Below the pieces are notes generated by a model that saw nothing but the letters and a program-made list of their open reading frames with translations, was not told the origin of the DNA and did no database searches. 32,765 nt of DNA from Planctomycetota bacterium (lineage in GTDB: Bacteria; Planctomycetota; UBA1135; GCA-002686595), in contig NZBA01000093.1 of the NCBI GenBank assembly GCA_002686265.1, forward strand, positions 1 to 32,765. Direction: 5' to 3'. Position numbers and translations under genes: made by a program. Shown in pieces: positions 8,531 through 16,402 of this stretch (the stretch's first letter is position 1; every line of letters begins with the position of its first letter).

Positions 8531-8675
8531 AGTCGTGAACCGCGGTCGGCGGACCCGATAGCCTAGCGGATCATCGGAGAGGAGCCGCAGCGAGACGATG
8601 ACATCTTCGTCGCTGCAAGGAGGGCGAAGTCGGAGTAGGGCGTTGTTCGACGGGCTGCCGGCGGATCGAGGCGGC

Positions 8676-8713
8676 CGTCAGTGGGTCCCACCCGGCGAGG
8701 AAGTAGACTGACG
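8676..8713. repeat. Inverted repeat upstream of the transporter-cytochrome operon
   Basis: CGTCAGT at 8676-8682 is repeated in inverse as ACTGACG at 8707-8713, with GTGGGTCCCAC (near-palindrome) at the inner edge of the left arm. It ends 42 bases before the solute-binding protein ATG, inside the 234-base divergent spacer 8522-8755. It may be an operator or leader hairpin; arms this short can arise by chance. Confidence 0.3.
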
Positions 8714-8755
8714 CCGGTGTGTCCTGCCACCCCCACGACCGCTAGAGAGTCCCCC

Positions 8756-9778
8756 ATGAAGCGCGCCCGCCCCCCGCACCGCTCACGCCCGGCACTCGTC
8801 GGCCTCGCCCTTTCGGCGGCCGCCTGCGCTCCCGAGCCCGACATCATCCTGTACTGCGCCCTCGACGAGGTCCATGCAGCCCCCATCGTGCGCACCTTCG
8901 AGGAGCGGAGCGGGCTTTCGGTGCGTGCCGAGTACGACATCGAGGCGCACAAGACCGTCGGTCTCGTGCGGCGCATCCGCGAGGAGCGCAACCGCCCGCG
9001 CTGCGACGTCTTCTGGAACAACGAGATCGCCCACACCGTGAGCTTGGCGGACGACGGACTGCTCGCCGCCTACGACTCACCTAGCGCGGCCGACATCCCC
9101 GAGGAGTTCCGTGACCCACAGCGACGCTGGACCGGATTCGCCGCCCGTGCGCGGGTCTTGATCGTCAACACCGACCTGGCCGACCCGGCGCAAATCGGCG
9201 GCATGTGGGACCTGGTCGATCCGCGCTGGCGCGGGCAGTGCGGCATGGCGCGCCCCCTGACGGGCACGACCCTGACCCACGCCACGGCGTTGTTCAGCGT
9301 GCTGGGCGAGGAGCGCGCCCTCGAGTACCTCACGGGCGTCAAACAGGGCGACGTACACCTCACCAGCGGCAACGCGACCTTGATGCGCCTGGTCAGCGCC
9401 GGTGAGTTCGCGTGGGGCTGGACCGACACGGACGACTTCAACGTGGCCCTCGACCGCGGCGCGCCGGTGGCGGCGGTCTTCCCCGACGCGGGGCCCGACG
9501 GGGTGGGTACGCTCCTGATCCCCAACACGGTCTGCGTGCTGGCCCAGGCTCCCCACCCCGACGCGGCGCGCCGCCTGGTGGACTTCGTCCTCTCGGCCGA
9601 GGTCGAGGAGACCCTGGCTCGCTCGCGTTCGGCCCAGATCCCCCTGCACGCCTCCCTGACCGACCTCGAGCACCCGCTGCCCCTGGAGCGCATGAAGGTC
9701 ATGCAGGTGGACTACGCCCGCGTCGGCGCCGAGATCGACGAGCGCCACGGGCAGTTGAAGGAGATGTTCCTCGATTGA
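8756..9778 (+). CDS. ABC transporter solute-binding lipoprotein, Fbp/Afu (family 1) type
   Basis: A 340-aa periplasmic binding protein. The N-terminus MKRARPPHRSRPALVGLALS is followed by AAAC, placing a lipobox cysteine at residue 24, so it is probably membrane-anchored. The body has the family-1 pattern: DIILYCALDE, then CDVFWNNEIAHTV, WTGFAARARVLIVNT, and a C-terminal PHPDAARRLVDFVLSAEVEE. Such proteins with FbpBC-like partners are usually called iron(III) binders. The paired tyrosines that hold ferric iron in FbpA are not seen; the equivalent stretch after GEFAWGW reads TDTDDF (223-228). Iron, another cation or a small oxyanion are all possible. The ATG at 8756 gives the signal peptide; the frame is open further upstream. 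First gene of a five-gene coupled operon. Confidence 0.88.
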   Translation: MKRARPPHRSRPALVGLALSAAACAPEPDIILYCALDEVHAAPIVRTFEERSGLSVRAEYDIEAHKTVGLVRRIREERNRPRCDVFWNNEIAHTVSLADDGLLAAYDSPSAADIPEEFRDPQRRWTGFAARARVLIVNTDLADPAQIGGMWDLVDPRWRGQCGMARPLTGTTLTHATALFSVLGEERALEYLTGVKQGDVHLTSGNATLMRLVSAGEFAWGWTDTDDFNVALDRGAPVAAVFPDAGPDGVGTLLIPNTVCVLAQAPHPDAARRLVDFVLSAEVEETLARSRSAQIPLHASLTDLEHPLPLERMKVMQVDYARVGAEIDERHGQLKEMFLD

Positions 9779-11316
9779 GCCGGCCGCTGGTCATCGCCGC
9801 CGCCGCGGTCTTCGCCCTCGCCTGCCTGGCCCCCGTGGTGGTCATGGCTGCGCGCGTGGGCCCGGACGACGTGGAGGGATTGCTCTCCCCGCGCACCCTC
9901 GACCTGCTGGGACGCACGGTCTGGCTGGGCCTGGGGGCGAGTGCGGTCGCCGTCGTCCTCGGCGCTCCCTACGGTTTCCTCGTGGCCCGCACGGACGTTC
10001 CCTGCGCGGCTCTCCTGCGCCCGCTGGGTCTGGTTCCCTTCATGCTACCGCCCCTGTTCTTGGCCATCACTTGGACGGCGGTCAGCGAGGTGCGCGGCGC
10101 GCCGGCCACGGTCTGGATCCTGGGCGCCAACACCTTTCCCCTGGTGGCCCTGTTCACCGCCCGCGCCTTCGAGCGCATCGACGCACGCCGCGAGGAGGCC
10201 GCCCTGCTGGTGGGCGGACTCGGTGCGACCCTGCGCATGGAGCTGCCCCTGATCCTGCCGGGCGCGGCCTGCGGCGCGTGTCTGGCCTTCGTCTTCGCGG
10301 TCAACGACTTCGCCGTCCCCGACTACGTCTCCTCGGTCGGCCCGAAGTTCAACGTCTACGCGGACGAGATCTTCGCCTCCTGGCAGGGCGATCAGGAAGC
10401 GGGGCGCGCCGTGGCCACGGCCCTGCCTCTGGTCTTGCTGACCCTGGCCATGCTGCTGCCCGCCCTGGCCCTGCGCCGCCGCGGCGCCCTGGCCACGATC
10501 GACGGGGACTTCCGCTCGCCCGCGCCCCTGGCCCTCGGCCGCCTGCGTTGGCCGGCCCTGGCCTTCTGCTTGATCGTCGTCGCCCTGTGCGCCGGCCTGC
10601 CCCTCGCACGATTGACCTGGGAGGCGGGCGGCGGCGCGCGCGGCTGGTCGGCGGCCGGCTTCCGCGACGCCATGTCCCGCACGCTCGACCTCGAGCGCAC
10701 CTTCCTCGCCAACAGCCTCGTCTACTCGGCCCTGGCAGCGACGCTCTGTACGCCCCTGGCCTTGATTCTCGGCCACGCCCTCGAGCGCTCCCGCCGCGGG
10801 CGCGCCCTCGAGTTCCTCGCCCTGCTCCCGCTCGCCGTCCCGGCGATCCTGTTCGGCATCGGTAACATCGCCCTGTGGAACCGCGACGCGGCCCTCATGG
10901 CCGCCGTCTACAACGGAGGTGCGATGATCGTCGTGCTGTTCGTCGGCCGCTTCCTGGTCTTCCCGCTCCTGATCTCCTCGGGAGCGGTGGCCGCCCTCGA
11001 CCCGCGTGGTGAGGAGGCCGCGGAGCTGGCCGGCGCGGGCCCCGCGGCGCGCCTGGCGCGCATCGTCGCCCCCGGCGTACGCCCCTCCCTGATCGGCGGC
11101 TGGACCCTGGTCTTCGTCCTGGCCATGCGCGAGCTGGACGCGGCCATCCTGGTCCCCGCGGCCAACGGCACGGTGATCTTCAAGGCCTTCAACCGCATCC
11201 ACTTCGCCCGCGACGACGCGGTCGCCGCCTTGTGCCTCCTGATCGTCTTCTTCATCGTGCTGCCCGGGCTCCTGTGGGCGCTCTTCGGCCGACGGCGCCT
11301 GGAGGTGATCGGATGA
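9775..11316 (+). CDS. Fused two-domain ABC importer permease (FbpB-like)
   Basis: A 513-aa inner-membrane protein with about twelve hydrophobic segments in two halves, each carrying an EAA-type coupling loop: EEAALLVGGLGATLRMELPL in the first and EEAAELAGAGPAARLARIVA in the second. This fused layout is typical of FbpB/AfuB permeases. The likely start is TTG 9775, which overlaps the preceding stop (TTGA) and follows AAGGAG at 9758-9763 by 11 bases; no ATG or GTG nearby gives a sensible N-terminus. It moves the substrate delivered by the upstream lipoprotein using the downstream ATPase. Confidence 0.9.
   Translation: MSRPLVIAAAAVFALACLAPVVVMAARVGPDDVEGLLSPRTLDLLGRTVWLGLGASAVAVVLGAPYGFLVARTDVPCAALLRPLGLVPFMLPPLFLAITWTAVSEVRGAPATVWILGANTFPLVALFTARAFERIDARREEAALLVGGLGATLRMELPLILPGAACGACLAFVFAVNDFAVPDYVSSVGPKFNVYADEIFASWQGDQEAGRAVATALPLVLLTLAMLLPALALRRRGALATIDGDFRSPAPLALGRLRWPALAFCLIVVALCAGLPLARLTWEAGGGARGWSAAGFRDAMSRTLDLERTFLANSLVYSALAATLCTPLALILGHALERSRRGRALEFLALLPLAVPAILFGIGNIALWNRDAALMAAVYNGGAMIVVLFVGRFLVFPLLISSGAVAALDPRGEEAAELAGAGPAARLARIVAPGVRPSLIGGWTLVFVLAMRELDAAILVPAANGTVIFKAFNRIHFARDDAVAALCLLIVFFIVLPGLLWALFGRRRLEVIG
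11301..11309 (+). promoter_or_regulatory. Shine-Dalgarno site for the importer ATPase
   Basis: GGAGGTGAT lies three bases before ATG 11313, inside the end of the permease gene. It is the best match to the 16S rRNA tail seen in the window and fixes this start. Confidence 0.8.
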
Positions 11317-11993
11317 CTGTTGCGATCGAACTCGAAGGCCTGACGGTGCGAGCCGGCGGGCGCGACCTTCTCGGCTCCGTCGATATCTCCATCGACAGCG
11401 GGCAGCACGTCCTGATCGTGGGGCCCTCGGGCTCGGGCAAGACGACGCTCCTGCGTGCGATCTGCGGCCTCGCCCGGCCCTGGGCAGGGAGCGTGCGCCT
11501 GTTCGGAGCGCTGGCCAGCGACGGGTCGCGGCTGCTCGTCCCCCCCGCTGCGCGCGGTGTGGGGATGCTCTTCCAGGGCGGTGCCCTGTGGCCCCACATG
11601 AGCGTCAGGCGCACCCTGGCATTCGTCCTCGCCTACAGCGGGACGCCCCGCGCCGAGCGCGGGCGGCGCACGGACGAGCTGCTGGAGCTCGTGCATCTCG
11701 AGGGCCTCGAGGACCGGCTCCCGGGCACCCTCTCCGGAGGCGAGGCCCAGCGCCTGGCCCTGGCCCGCGCCTTGGCTCCGAACCCACGCCTGCTTCTGCT
11801 CGACGAGCCTCTCGGCCCGCTCGACGCCGATCTTCGCGCCTCCCTGCTCGCGCGCCTGTCCGAGGTGCAGCGCAGCCTGGGGCTGACGATGCTGCACGTC
11901 ACCCACGACCCGGGCGAGGCCGCGGCCCTGGCCGATCGCACCCTCGAGATGGCCGCGGGTCGTCTCGTGGGCGAAGGAGAGCCGACCTCGTGA
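11313..11993 (+). CDS. ABC importer ATPase, short form (FbpC-like without C-terminal domain)
   Basis: A 226-aa nucleotide-binding subunit: Walker A GPSGSGKTT (37-45), Q-loop in GMLFQGG, signature LSGGEAQ (140-146), Walker B LLLLDEP (160-166), D-loop GPLD and switch His198 in HVTHD. ATG 11313 overlaps the permease stop by four bases (ATGA). FbpC-type ATPases usually run to about 350 aa with a C-terminal TOBE-like regulatory region; this one stops soon after the switch region, so that control domain is absent. The next gene overlaps its stop, so truncation by sequencing error is unlikely. Confidence 0.93.
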   Translation: MTVAIELEGLTVRAGGRDLLGSVDISIDSGQHVLIVGPSGSGKTTLLRAICGLARPWAGSVRLFGALASDGSRLLVPPAARGVGMLFQGGALWPHMSVRRTLAFVLAYSGTPRAERGRRTDELLELVHLEGLEDRLPGTLSGGEAQRLALARALAPNPRLLLLDEPLGPLDADLRASLLARLSEVQRSLGLTMLHVTHDPGEAAALADRTLEMAAGRLVGEGEPTS

Positions 11994-12979
11994 AGGGCCT
12001 GCGCACGGGCCTCGGGGTGGCGGTGGGCGCATTGGGCCTCTGGGCTGTGGCCGCGGTTTTCGCGCCCGGAGAGGAGGCGGCCCCGGCCCGCACGTTCACC
12101 TCCTCCCAGCAGTGCCGTGAGTGCCATGCCGAGGTCTTCGCGGAGTGGGAGGCTTCTTGGCACCGGGAATCCTGGCGCGACCCGGACGTGGTCGCCCTTT
12201 CCAACGACTTCTCCAACACCGACTGCATCGACTGCCACGCCCCGCGACCGGTGCTCGAGACCGGGATCGGCATGCGCGTCCTGCCGCGCTCGTCGCGACG
12301 CTCGGAGGGGGTCGACTGCATCTCCTGCCACGCTCTGCCCGGAGGCGGCATGGCCGGCACGATCGACGCGCCCGCCGCCCCCTGCCGGCCGGTCGCCACC
12401 CTCGACCTGCAGCGCCCCGAATTCTGCGGCGGCTGCCACGACCAGCACAAGACCGTGCAGCAATGGAAGGAGTCGCGCTACTTCGAGCAAGGCATCGCCT
12501 GCATGGACTGCCACATGCCCTTCCGCGACGGCGACCCCAACCGCGGGCGAGACCACCGCTGCCTCGGCGGCCACGACATGGACCTCGTGCGCTCGGCCGT
12601 CGAGCTGCGCGGCGTTCGCGAGGGCGGAGGTTGGGTGATCGAGATCGAGAACGTCGGGGCCGGCCACAGTTTCCCAACCGACGAGCGCTCGCGGGCAGCG
12701 GACCTGTTCTGGCGTCCGGCGACGGCTCAGGGCGCGACGCCCGCGCCCTGGCGGCACGTCTACCGCATCCGCAGCCCCTACCGACACGAGGTGGACATCG
12801 TGGACAACCTGCTCGAAGCCCACGAGACGCGCCGCGTGCCCCTCGATCAGGAGGGCGCGCTGGAGGTGGCCCTCTTCTACCGCCTGACCCCCTACTACGC
12901 CGACGCCGATCCGGCGCTGTGGGATCCCGAAGGCGACGCCAATGCCTTCCTGGTCGAGAGCCTGGAGCTCACGCCGTGA
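11990..12979 (+). CDS. Pentaheme c-type cytochrome (cytochrome c554-like) with C-terminal domain
   Basis: GTG 11990 overlaps the ATPase stop (GTGA) and gives a 329-aa protein. Residues about 5-23 are hydrophobic and act as a signal peptide or membrane anchor. Five heme-binding CXXCH sites follow: CRECH 42-46, CIDCH 79-83, CISCH 110-114, CGGCH 146-150 and CMDCH 171-175. The spacing and sequences such as CRECHAEVFAEWEASWH resemble cytochrome c554 and related multiheme proteins. Residues about 195-329 look beta-rich and contain ENVGAGHSFPTDERSRA, a GHxFPT motif also met in other multiheme cytochromes. It should act outside the cytoplasmic membrane in electron transfer or substrate reduction. Its presence inside an ABC importer operon is unusual. 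Electron partners are not visible nearby. Confidence 0.9.
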   Translation: MKGLRTGLGVAVGALGLWAVAAVFAPGEEAAPARTFTSSQQCRECHAEVFAEWEASWHRESWRDPDVVALSNDFSNTDCIDCHAPRPVLETGIGMRVLPRSSRRSEGVDCISCHALPGGGMAGTIDAPAAPCRPVATLDLQRPEFCGGCHDQHKTVQQWKESRYFEQGIACMDCHMPFRDGDPNRGRDHRCLGGHDMDLVRSAVELRGVREGGGWVIEIENVGAGHSFPTDERSRAADLFWRPATAQGATPAPWRHVYRIRSPYRHEVDIVDNLLEAHETRRVPLDQEGALEVALFYRLTPYYADADPALWDPEGDANAFLVESLELTP

Positions 12980-14448
12980 GACGCGTCCTGATCGGTGCCC
13001 CCCTGCTGTGGGTAGCGGCTTGCGGTGTGGAAGGGCCCGCGGCGCGGGCCGACCACCGGCCGGTGGTCGCCGAGGCCCTCGCGGAGCTCGACGCGCTCCT
13101 GGCAGCCGAGGAGCGCGAGCCCCCTGCTCCCCCCGCTGCCGTCGAACCCGAGCACCTCTCCGGGCTGGTCCGGATGCTGGCCTACTCCAGTGGGCGCGCG
13201 CGGGAGCTGCCGCTCGAGGAGGTGCGCTTGATGGGCGCGGGCGCGACGCCGCTGTTGGCCGCCATCGCGGCCGAGGCCGGGCGCGCCGACGAGGAGCGAG
13301 CCGCCGCCTGCGAGCTGCTGGCGGTCGTCGGCGGCGACGCCGCCCTCGAGCAGCTCCTGACCCTCTTCGAGCGCGCGAGCGAGGGTTGGCTCAGGGCCAA
13401 CGCGGCCTACGCTCTCGAGCGCGCGGGGAGCGACTGGGTCATCCCGCGAGTGATCGCGCGCCTGAAGTACGAGAAGCACCCCGAGGCCATCGTCTGGGCG
13501 GCGAGCTGCCTGAGTTCCCTCGGGAACCACGCGGGGCTCGAGGCCCTGTGGGGTGTTCGCAACACGGCGGGCGCGGCCGACCCCGCCCTCCTGGCCGCGG
13601 TCGACGAGCGCCTCGGCGCCCTGGCCGCCGTGGTCGGCGTGGATCAGCCCGACGAGCATCTGCGCCTGTGGGCCAGCGGCGACCCCACCGGGCGCCTGGG
13701 CGCGCCGGTCCCCTCCGCGCGCCTGAGACGGGCGGCCTGGGAGCGCATCTCCCAGCTCTCGGGAGAGCACTTCCAGCTGCGCGGCGTGGACGATGCACGC
13801 TTCGTCTTGGCGCGCCTGGGGATCTGGATCGTCGACCCGCTGTGCCGTGCCCTAGGCGACAGCGACCGCTACGTACGGGTGCACGCCGCCCAGTGCCTGG
13901 AGCGCATGGGAGCGCGCGCCGTCTCCGCCGGCCCCGCCCTGGTGCGCGCCCTCGGCGACCCTGACCTCGCCACCGAGGCCGCGGCCGCATTGGGCAGCGT
14001 CGCCTACCCCGAGGCCGAACCTGCCCTGCGCGCCCTCCTCGCGCCGAGGATCGGGCACGAGCGCCGGGTCGCGGCGGCGCGCTCCCTCGGGCGCCTGGGC
14101 CTGGCCGATTCGACCGTGGCTCTGGAGGCCCTAATCGCCCCCCCCGAGCCCCTCGACCTGCGCCAGGCGGCGGCCACGGCCCTGGTGGCCCTCGGCGCCG
14201 GCGACCGCATCGCCACCACCCTGCTGGCGCTCCTGGAGGACGAAGCCGCCGACCGCGCCCTGGCCGAGGCCAGCGTCGAGACCTGGCTCGCCTCGCGCCC
14301 CGACGCCGCGGCGCGCACCCTGCTCGAGCGCTGGCGCGCCCTCGCCCCGCCCCCGGGGATCATCCCGCGGGTGGAGCAGGTAGCCGAACGCCAGGCGGCG
14401 CGCTCGCGGCTGCTGGCGGAGGCCCTGGACGGCCTGCTCGGCGGCTAG
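12976..14448 (+). CDS. HEAT-repeat lipoprotein
   Basis: GTG 12976 overlaps the cytochrome stop (GTGA) and gives 490 aa. The N-terminus RRVLIGAPLLWVAACGVE has a good lipobox, VAAC, with Cys16 as the lipid site. The rest is helical repeats, for example RYVRVHAAQCLERMGARAV, DPDLATEAAAALGSVAYPEA and ERRVAAARSLGRLGLADSTV, the HEAT/PBS-lyase pattern. No enzyme motif is seen. As the last member of the coupled operon it probably scaffolds the cytochrome or transporter at the membrane surface; that is inference. A second, unrelated-looking HEAT protein lies at 3806-5644. Confidence 0.85.
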   Translation: MRRVLIGAPLLWVAACGVEGPAARADHRPVVAEALAELDALLAAEEREPPAPPAAVEPEHLSGLVRMLAYSSGRARELPLEEVRLMGAGATPLLAAIAAEAGRADEERAAACELLAVVGGDAALEQLLTLFERASEGWLRANAAYALERAGSDWVIPRVIARLKYEKHPEAIVWAASCLSSLGNHAGLEALWGVRNTAGAADPALLAAVDERLGALAAVVGVDQPDEHLRLWASGDPTGRLGAPVPSARLRRAAWERISQLSGEHFQLRGVDDARFVLARLGIWIVDPLCRALGDSDRYVRVHAAQCLERMGARAVSAGPALVRALGDPDLATEAAAALGSVAYPEAEPALRALLAPRIGHERRVAAARSLGRLGLADSTVALEALIAPPEPLDLRQAAATALVALGAGDRIATTLLALLEDEAADRALAEASVETWLASRPDAAARTLLERWRALAPPPGIIPRVEQVAERQAARSRLLAEALDGLLGG

Positions 14449-14506
14449 CCCGTTCCAGGCGCTAGCTCTCACCCTGGGATGCGCGGGCGAGAGGCTCGGC
14501 CGGCGC

Positions 14507-15454
14507 TCAGGGACCGCCCCAGAACGCATCCCCCCAGAGCACCGCCGCGACGGTGGCCAGCCACGCGAGACAGTTGCCGACGAACACCGCATCGCCGCCG
14601 AGCAGGGTGCGGGCCGGGCTCCCGCCGGCGCGCTCGTTGGTCACCAGCAACATGTAGCGGGCGAGCCCGAAGACGACGAAGGGGACGGTCCAGACGAGGT
14701 GCTCGGTCTGGAACTTGCTCACGGTCTCGTCGGAGACCGTGTACATGGCGTAGCAGAGGATCGTGCAGGCAGCCAGGACGGTGACCATCTGGTCGAGAAA
14801 GCGCACGTTGTAGGCGCCCTCGCCGAGGGTTGCCCGGTGCTCCCCGCGCTCGACGCCGAGCAGGTCCGTCTCCGCTCGCCGCTTGCATAGGGCGAGGAAC
14901 AGCGCCAGGAAGAGCGTGCAGAGCATCAGCCACTGCGAGAGCTGCGCGCCGGCGGCCACGCCGCCGGCGATGACCCGCAACAGGAAGCCCGTGGCGATGC
15001 AGAAGACATCGATCAGCACGACGCGCTTGAAACCCGCGCTGTAGAAGAAGTTGAGCGCCATGTAGGCCAGCACGATCCAGGCGACCGAGAGCGGCTCGCC
15101 GCCCGCCGAGTGGCCGACGGCGAGGGCTCCGCCCGCGCAGATCACCGTCGCGGCCCGCGCGGCGCCGGGCGCCAGCGCCCCCGAGGCGATCGGCCGCAGG
15201 CGCTTCGTGGGGTGAGCGCGGTCGCGCTCCACGTCCCAGAGGTCGTTCAGGAGGTAGATCGCGCTCGAGCCCAGGATGAAGGCGACCAGGGCCAGCAGGG
15301 CCGAGCGCACATCGCCATCGCCCCCCCCCGACCGATGGTAGTCGGTCGACCAGCTGCCCCCGGCGGCGCGTGCGAAGAAGAGGGGCGCAAGAACGAAAGC
15401 GTTCTTGACCCACTGGTGGGGTCGCATGGCGCGCAGTAGAGAGAAGACCTTCAT
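14507..15454 (-). CDS. UbiA-family prenyltransferase, decaprenyl-phosphate phosphoribosyltransferase-like
   Basis: A 315-aa polytopic membrane enzyme with about eight or nine hydrophobic segments. The first metal-binding motif NDLWDVERD (70-78, NDxxDxxxD) is intact and followed by HPTKRLRPIASG. The second region, YSAGFKRVVLIDVFCIATGFLLRVIAGG read in two parts, matches the branch that transfers phosphoribose to polyprenyl phosphate rather than quinone-making UbiA. The start MKVFSLLRAMRPHQWVKNAFV at ATG 15454 fits the family; the frame stays open upstream without a better start. Its product would be a lipid-linked pentose donor for cell-surface glycan. The later epimerase genes (DprE1/DprE2 type) are not in this window. 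It ends 58 bases from the oppositely oriented HEAT lipoprotein; no clear terminator is seen between them. Confidence 0.85.
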   Translation of the reverse strand: MKVFSLLRAMRPHQWVKNAFVLAPLFFARAAGGSWSTDYHRSGGGDGDVRSALLALVAFILGSSAIYLLNDLWDVERDRAHPTKRLRPIASGALAPGAARAATVICAGGALAVGHSAGGEPLSVAWIVLAYMALNFFYSAGFKRVVLIDVFCIATGFLLRVIAGGVAAGAQLSQWLMLCTLFLALFLALCKRRAETDLLGVERGEHRATLGEGAYNVRFLDQMVTVLAACTILCYAMYTVSDETVSKFQTEHLVWTVPFVVFGLARYMLLVTNERAGGSPARTLLGGDAVFVGNCLAWLATVAAVLWGDAFWGGP

Positions 15455-15596
15455 CGGGGTCGACGTACTCACCGGTATCGGCCGACGGGGCAGGATTCCC
15501 TCATCCTCCCTCGAGTGCAAGCTCGACGGGCGCTGAATCGGTGACTCGAAGCCCAGTCCGGGCCGAACCGCGGGCCGGTCCGGATCCAACCGGGGA

Positions 15597-16253
15597 TCAG
15601 TCCAGGCTCAGTTTGCGCAAGACCTCGATCGGCGAGTCCGGCCCCACGATCAGGAGCGCCTCGTCCTCCATCAGGGTGCCGTCATCCTCGAGATCGGCAA
15701 TCTCGAAGGTGCCGACGTTGCCGTCCGCGTACAGCACGACGGTCGTCGTGCGGTGGTTCATGCCTCCGTCGTTGTCGTCCGCCACCAGCGGCTCCTTGCC
15801 GCTCCCGGGAAACTGCCGCAGGGGAAACTCATCCTGGTCGCGCCCGGCGTAGGTCGAGTAGCCGCCGTCCACCAGTTCGAGGTCCGTGTACCAGTCGGCG
15901 GGATCGAGGTCGTTGCAGGTCAGCACGCCGTAGTCGACGCCGGGGCAGGTGAGCTTGATGGCGCTCGCCTCGACCGCCTCGAGAGTGTTGGTGTCAATCA
16001 GCTCAGCGAAGAAGCGCACGCCGCTCTCGCGCGGGATGCGCTTGAACTTCAGCTGGTAGAGCTGAAGGCCCTTGTAGATCTCCTCCATGTTCTTGCGGCA
16101 GGCGGTCACCTTCGCCGCGTCGATGGCCTCTGGGATGCGCGGCAGAAGGAAGGCCATCAGGATGCTGATGATCAGGATTACGGCCAGCAGCTCGATCAGA
16201 GTGAAGCCAGCTCGGCGGGCGCCCTGGGCAGTCCGTCGCAGAATGGTTCGCAT
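15597..16253 (-). CDS. Type IV pilin-like / pseudopilin protein
   Basis: A 218-aa secreted protein with a class III signal: after a basic 16-residue leader ending in RRAG, cleavage would fall before F17 in GFTLIELLAVILIISILMAF, with the conserved glutamate at +5 (E21). The helix is followed by a soluble domain holding Cys residues and acidic stretches (VADDNDGGMNH, DLEDDGTLMEDE). No pilus assembly genes are nearby, so it may be a minor pilin or a free-standing pseudopilin served by machinery elsewhere. Start ATG 16253 is set by the leader; no strong ribosome site precedes it. Confidence 0.88.
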   Translation of the reverse strand: MRTILRRTAQGARRAGFTLIELLAVILIISILMAFLLPRIPEAIDAAKVTACRKNMEEIYKGLQLYQLKFKRIPRESGVRFFAELIDTNTLEAVEASAIKLTCPGVDYGVLTCNDLDPADWYTDLELVDGGYSTYAGRDQDEFPLRQFPGSGKEPLVADDNDGGMNHRTTTVVLYADGNVGTFEIADLEDDGTLMEDEALLIVGPDSPIEVLRKLSLD

Positions 16254-16374
16254 GTGAGGAGTCGGTGCTCTGGAGACGAAAAGGGGTGGGCGCTCGCTGT
16301 CGCCCGCCCTCTTCTACCCCATCTCGTCGGTTGAGTCACCCGGCGGCCGGGAATGCGCCGCCCGCCGCTCTGGC

Positions 16375-16401
16375 AGCCCGTTCGCGATTGCCTCGCGGGC
16401 T
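16375..16401 (-). terminator. Bulged hairpin directly after metK, candidate terminator
   Basis: In the metK message, AGCC plus CGCGA pair with TCGCG and GGCT around a GGCAA loop, with a 4-base bulge, just after the metK stop. A second small hairpin (CCCGG/CCGGG) is at 16339-16351. There is no U-run. The 149-base spacer 16254-16402 holds no gene that I can support. Confidence 0.3.
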
Positions 16402-16402
16402 C

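Noticed and set aside
8756..11993. Confident naming as an iron(III) importer fbpABC
   Set aside because: The tyrosine pair expected in the binding protein is not seen, so only the transporter class is claimed.
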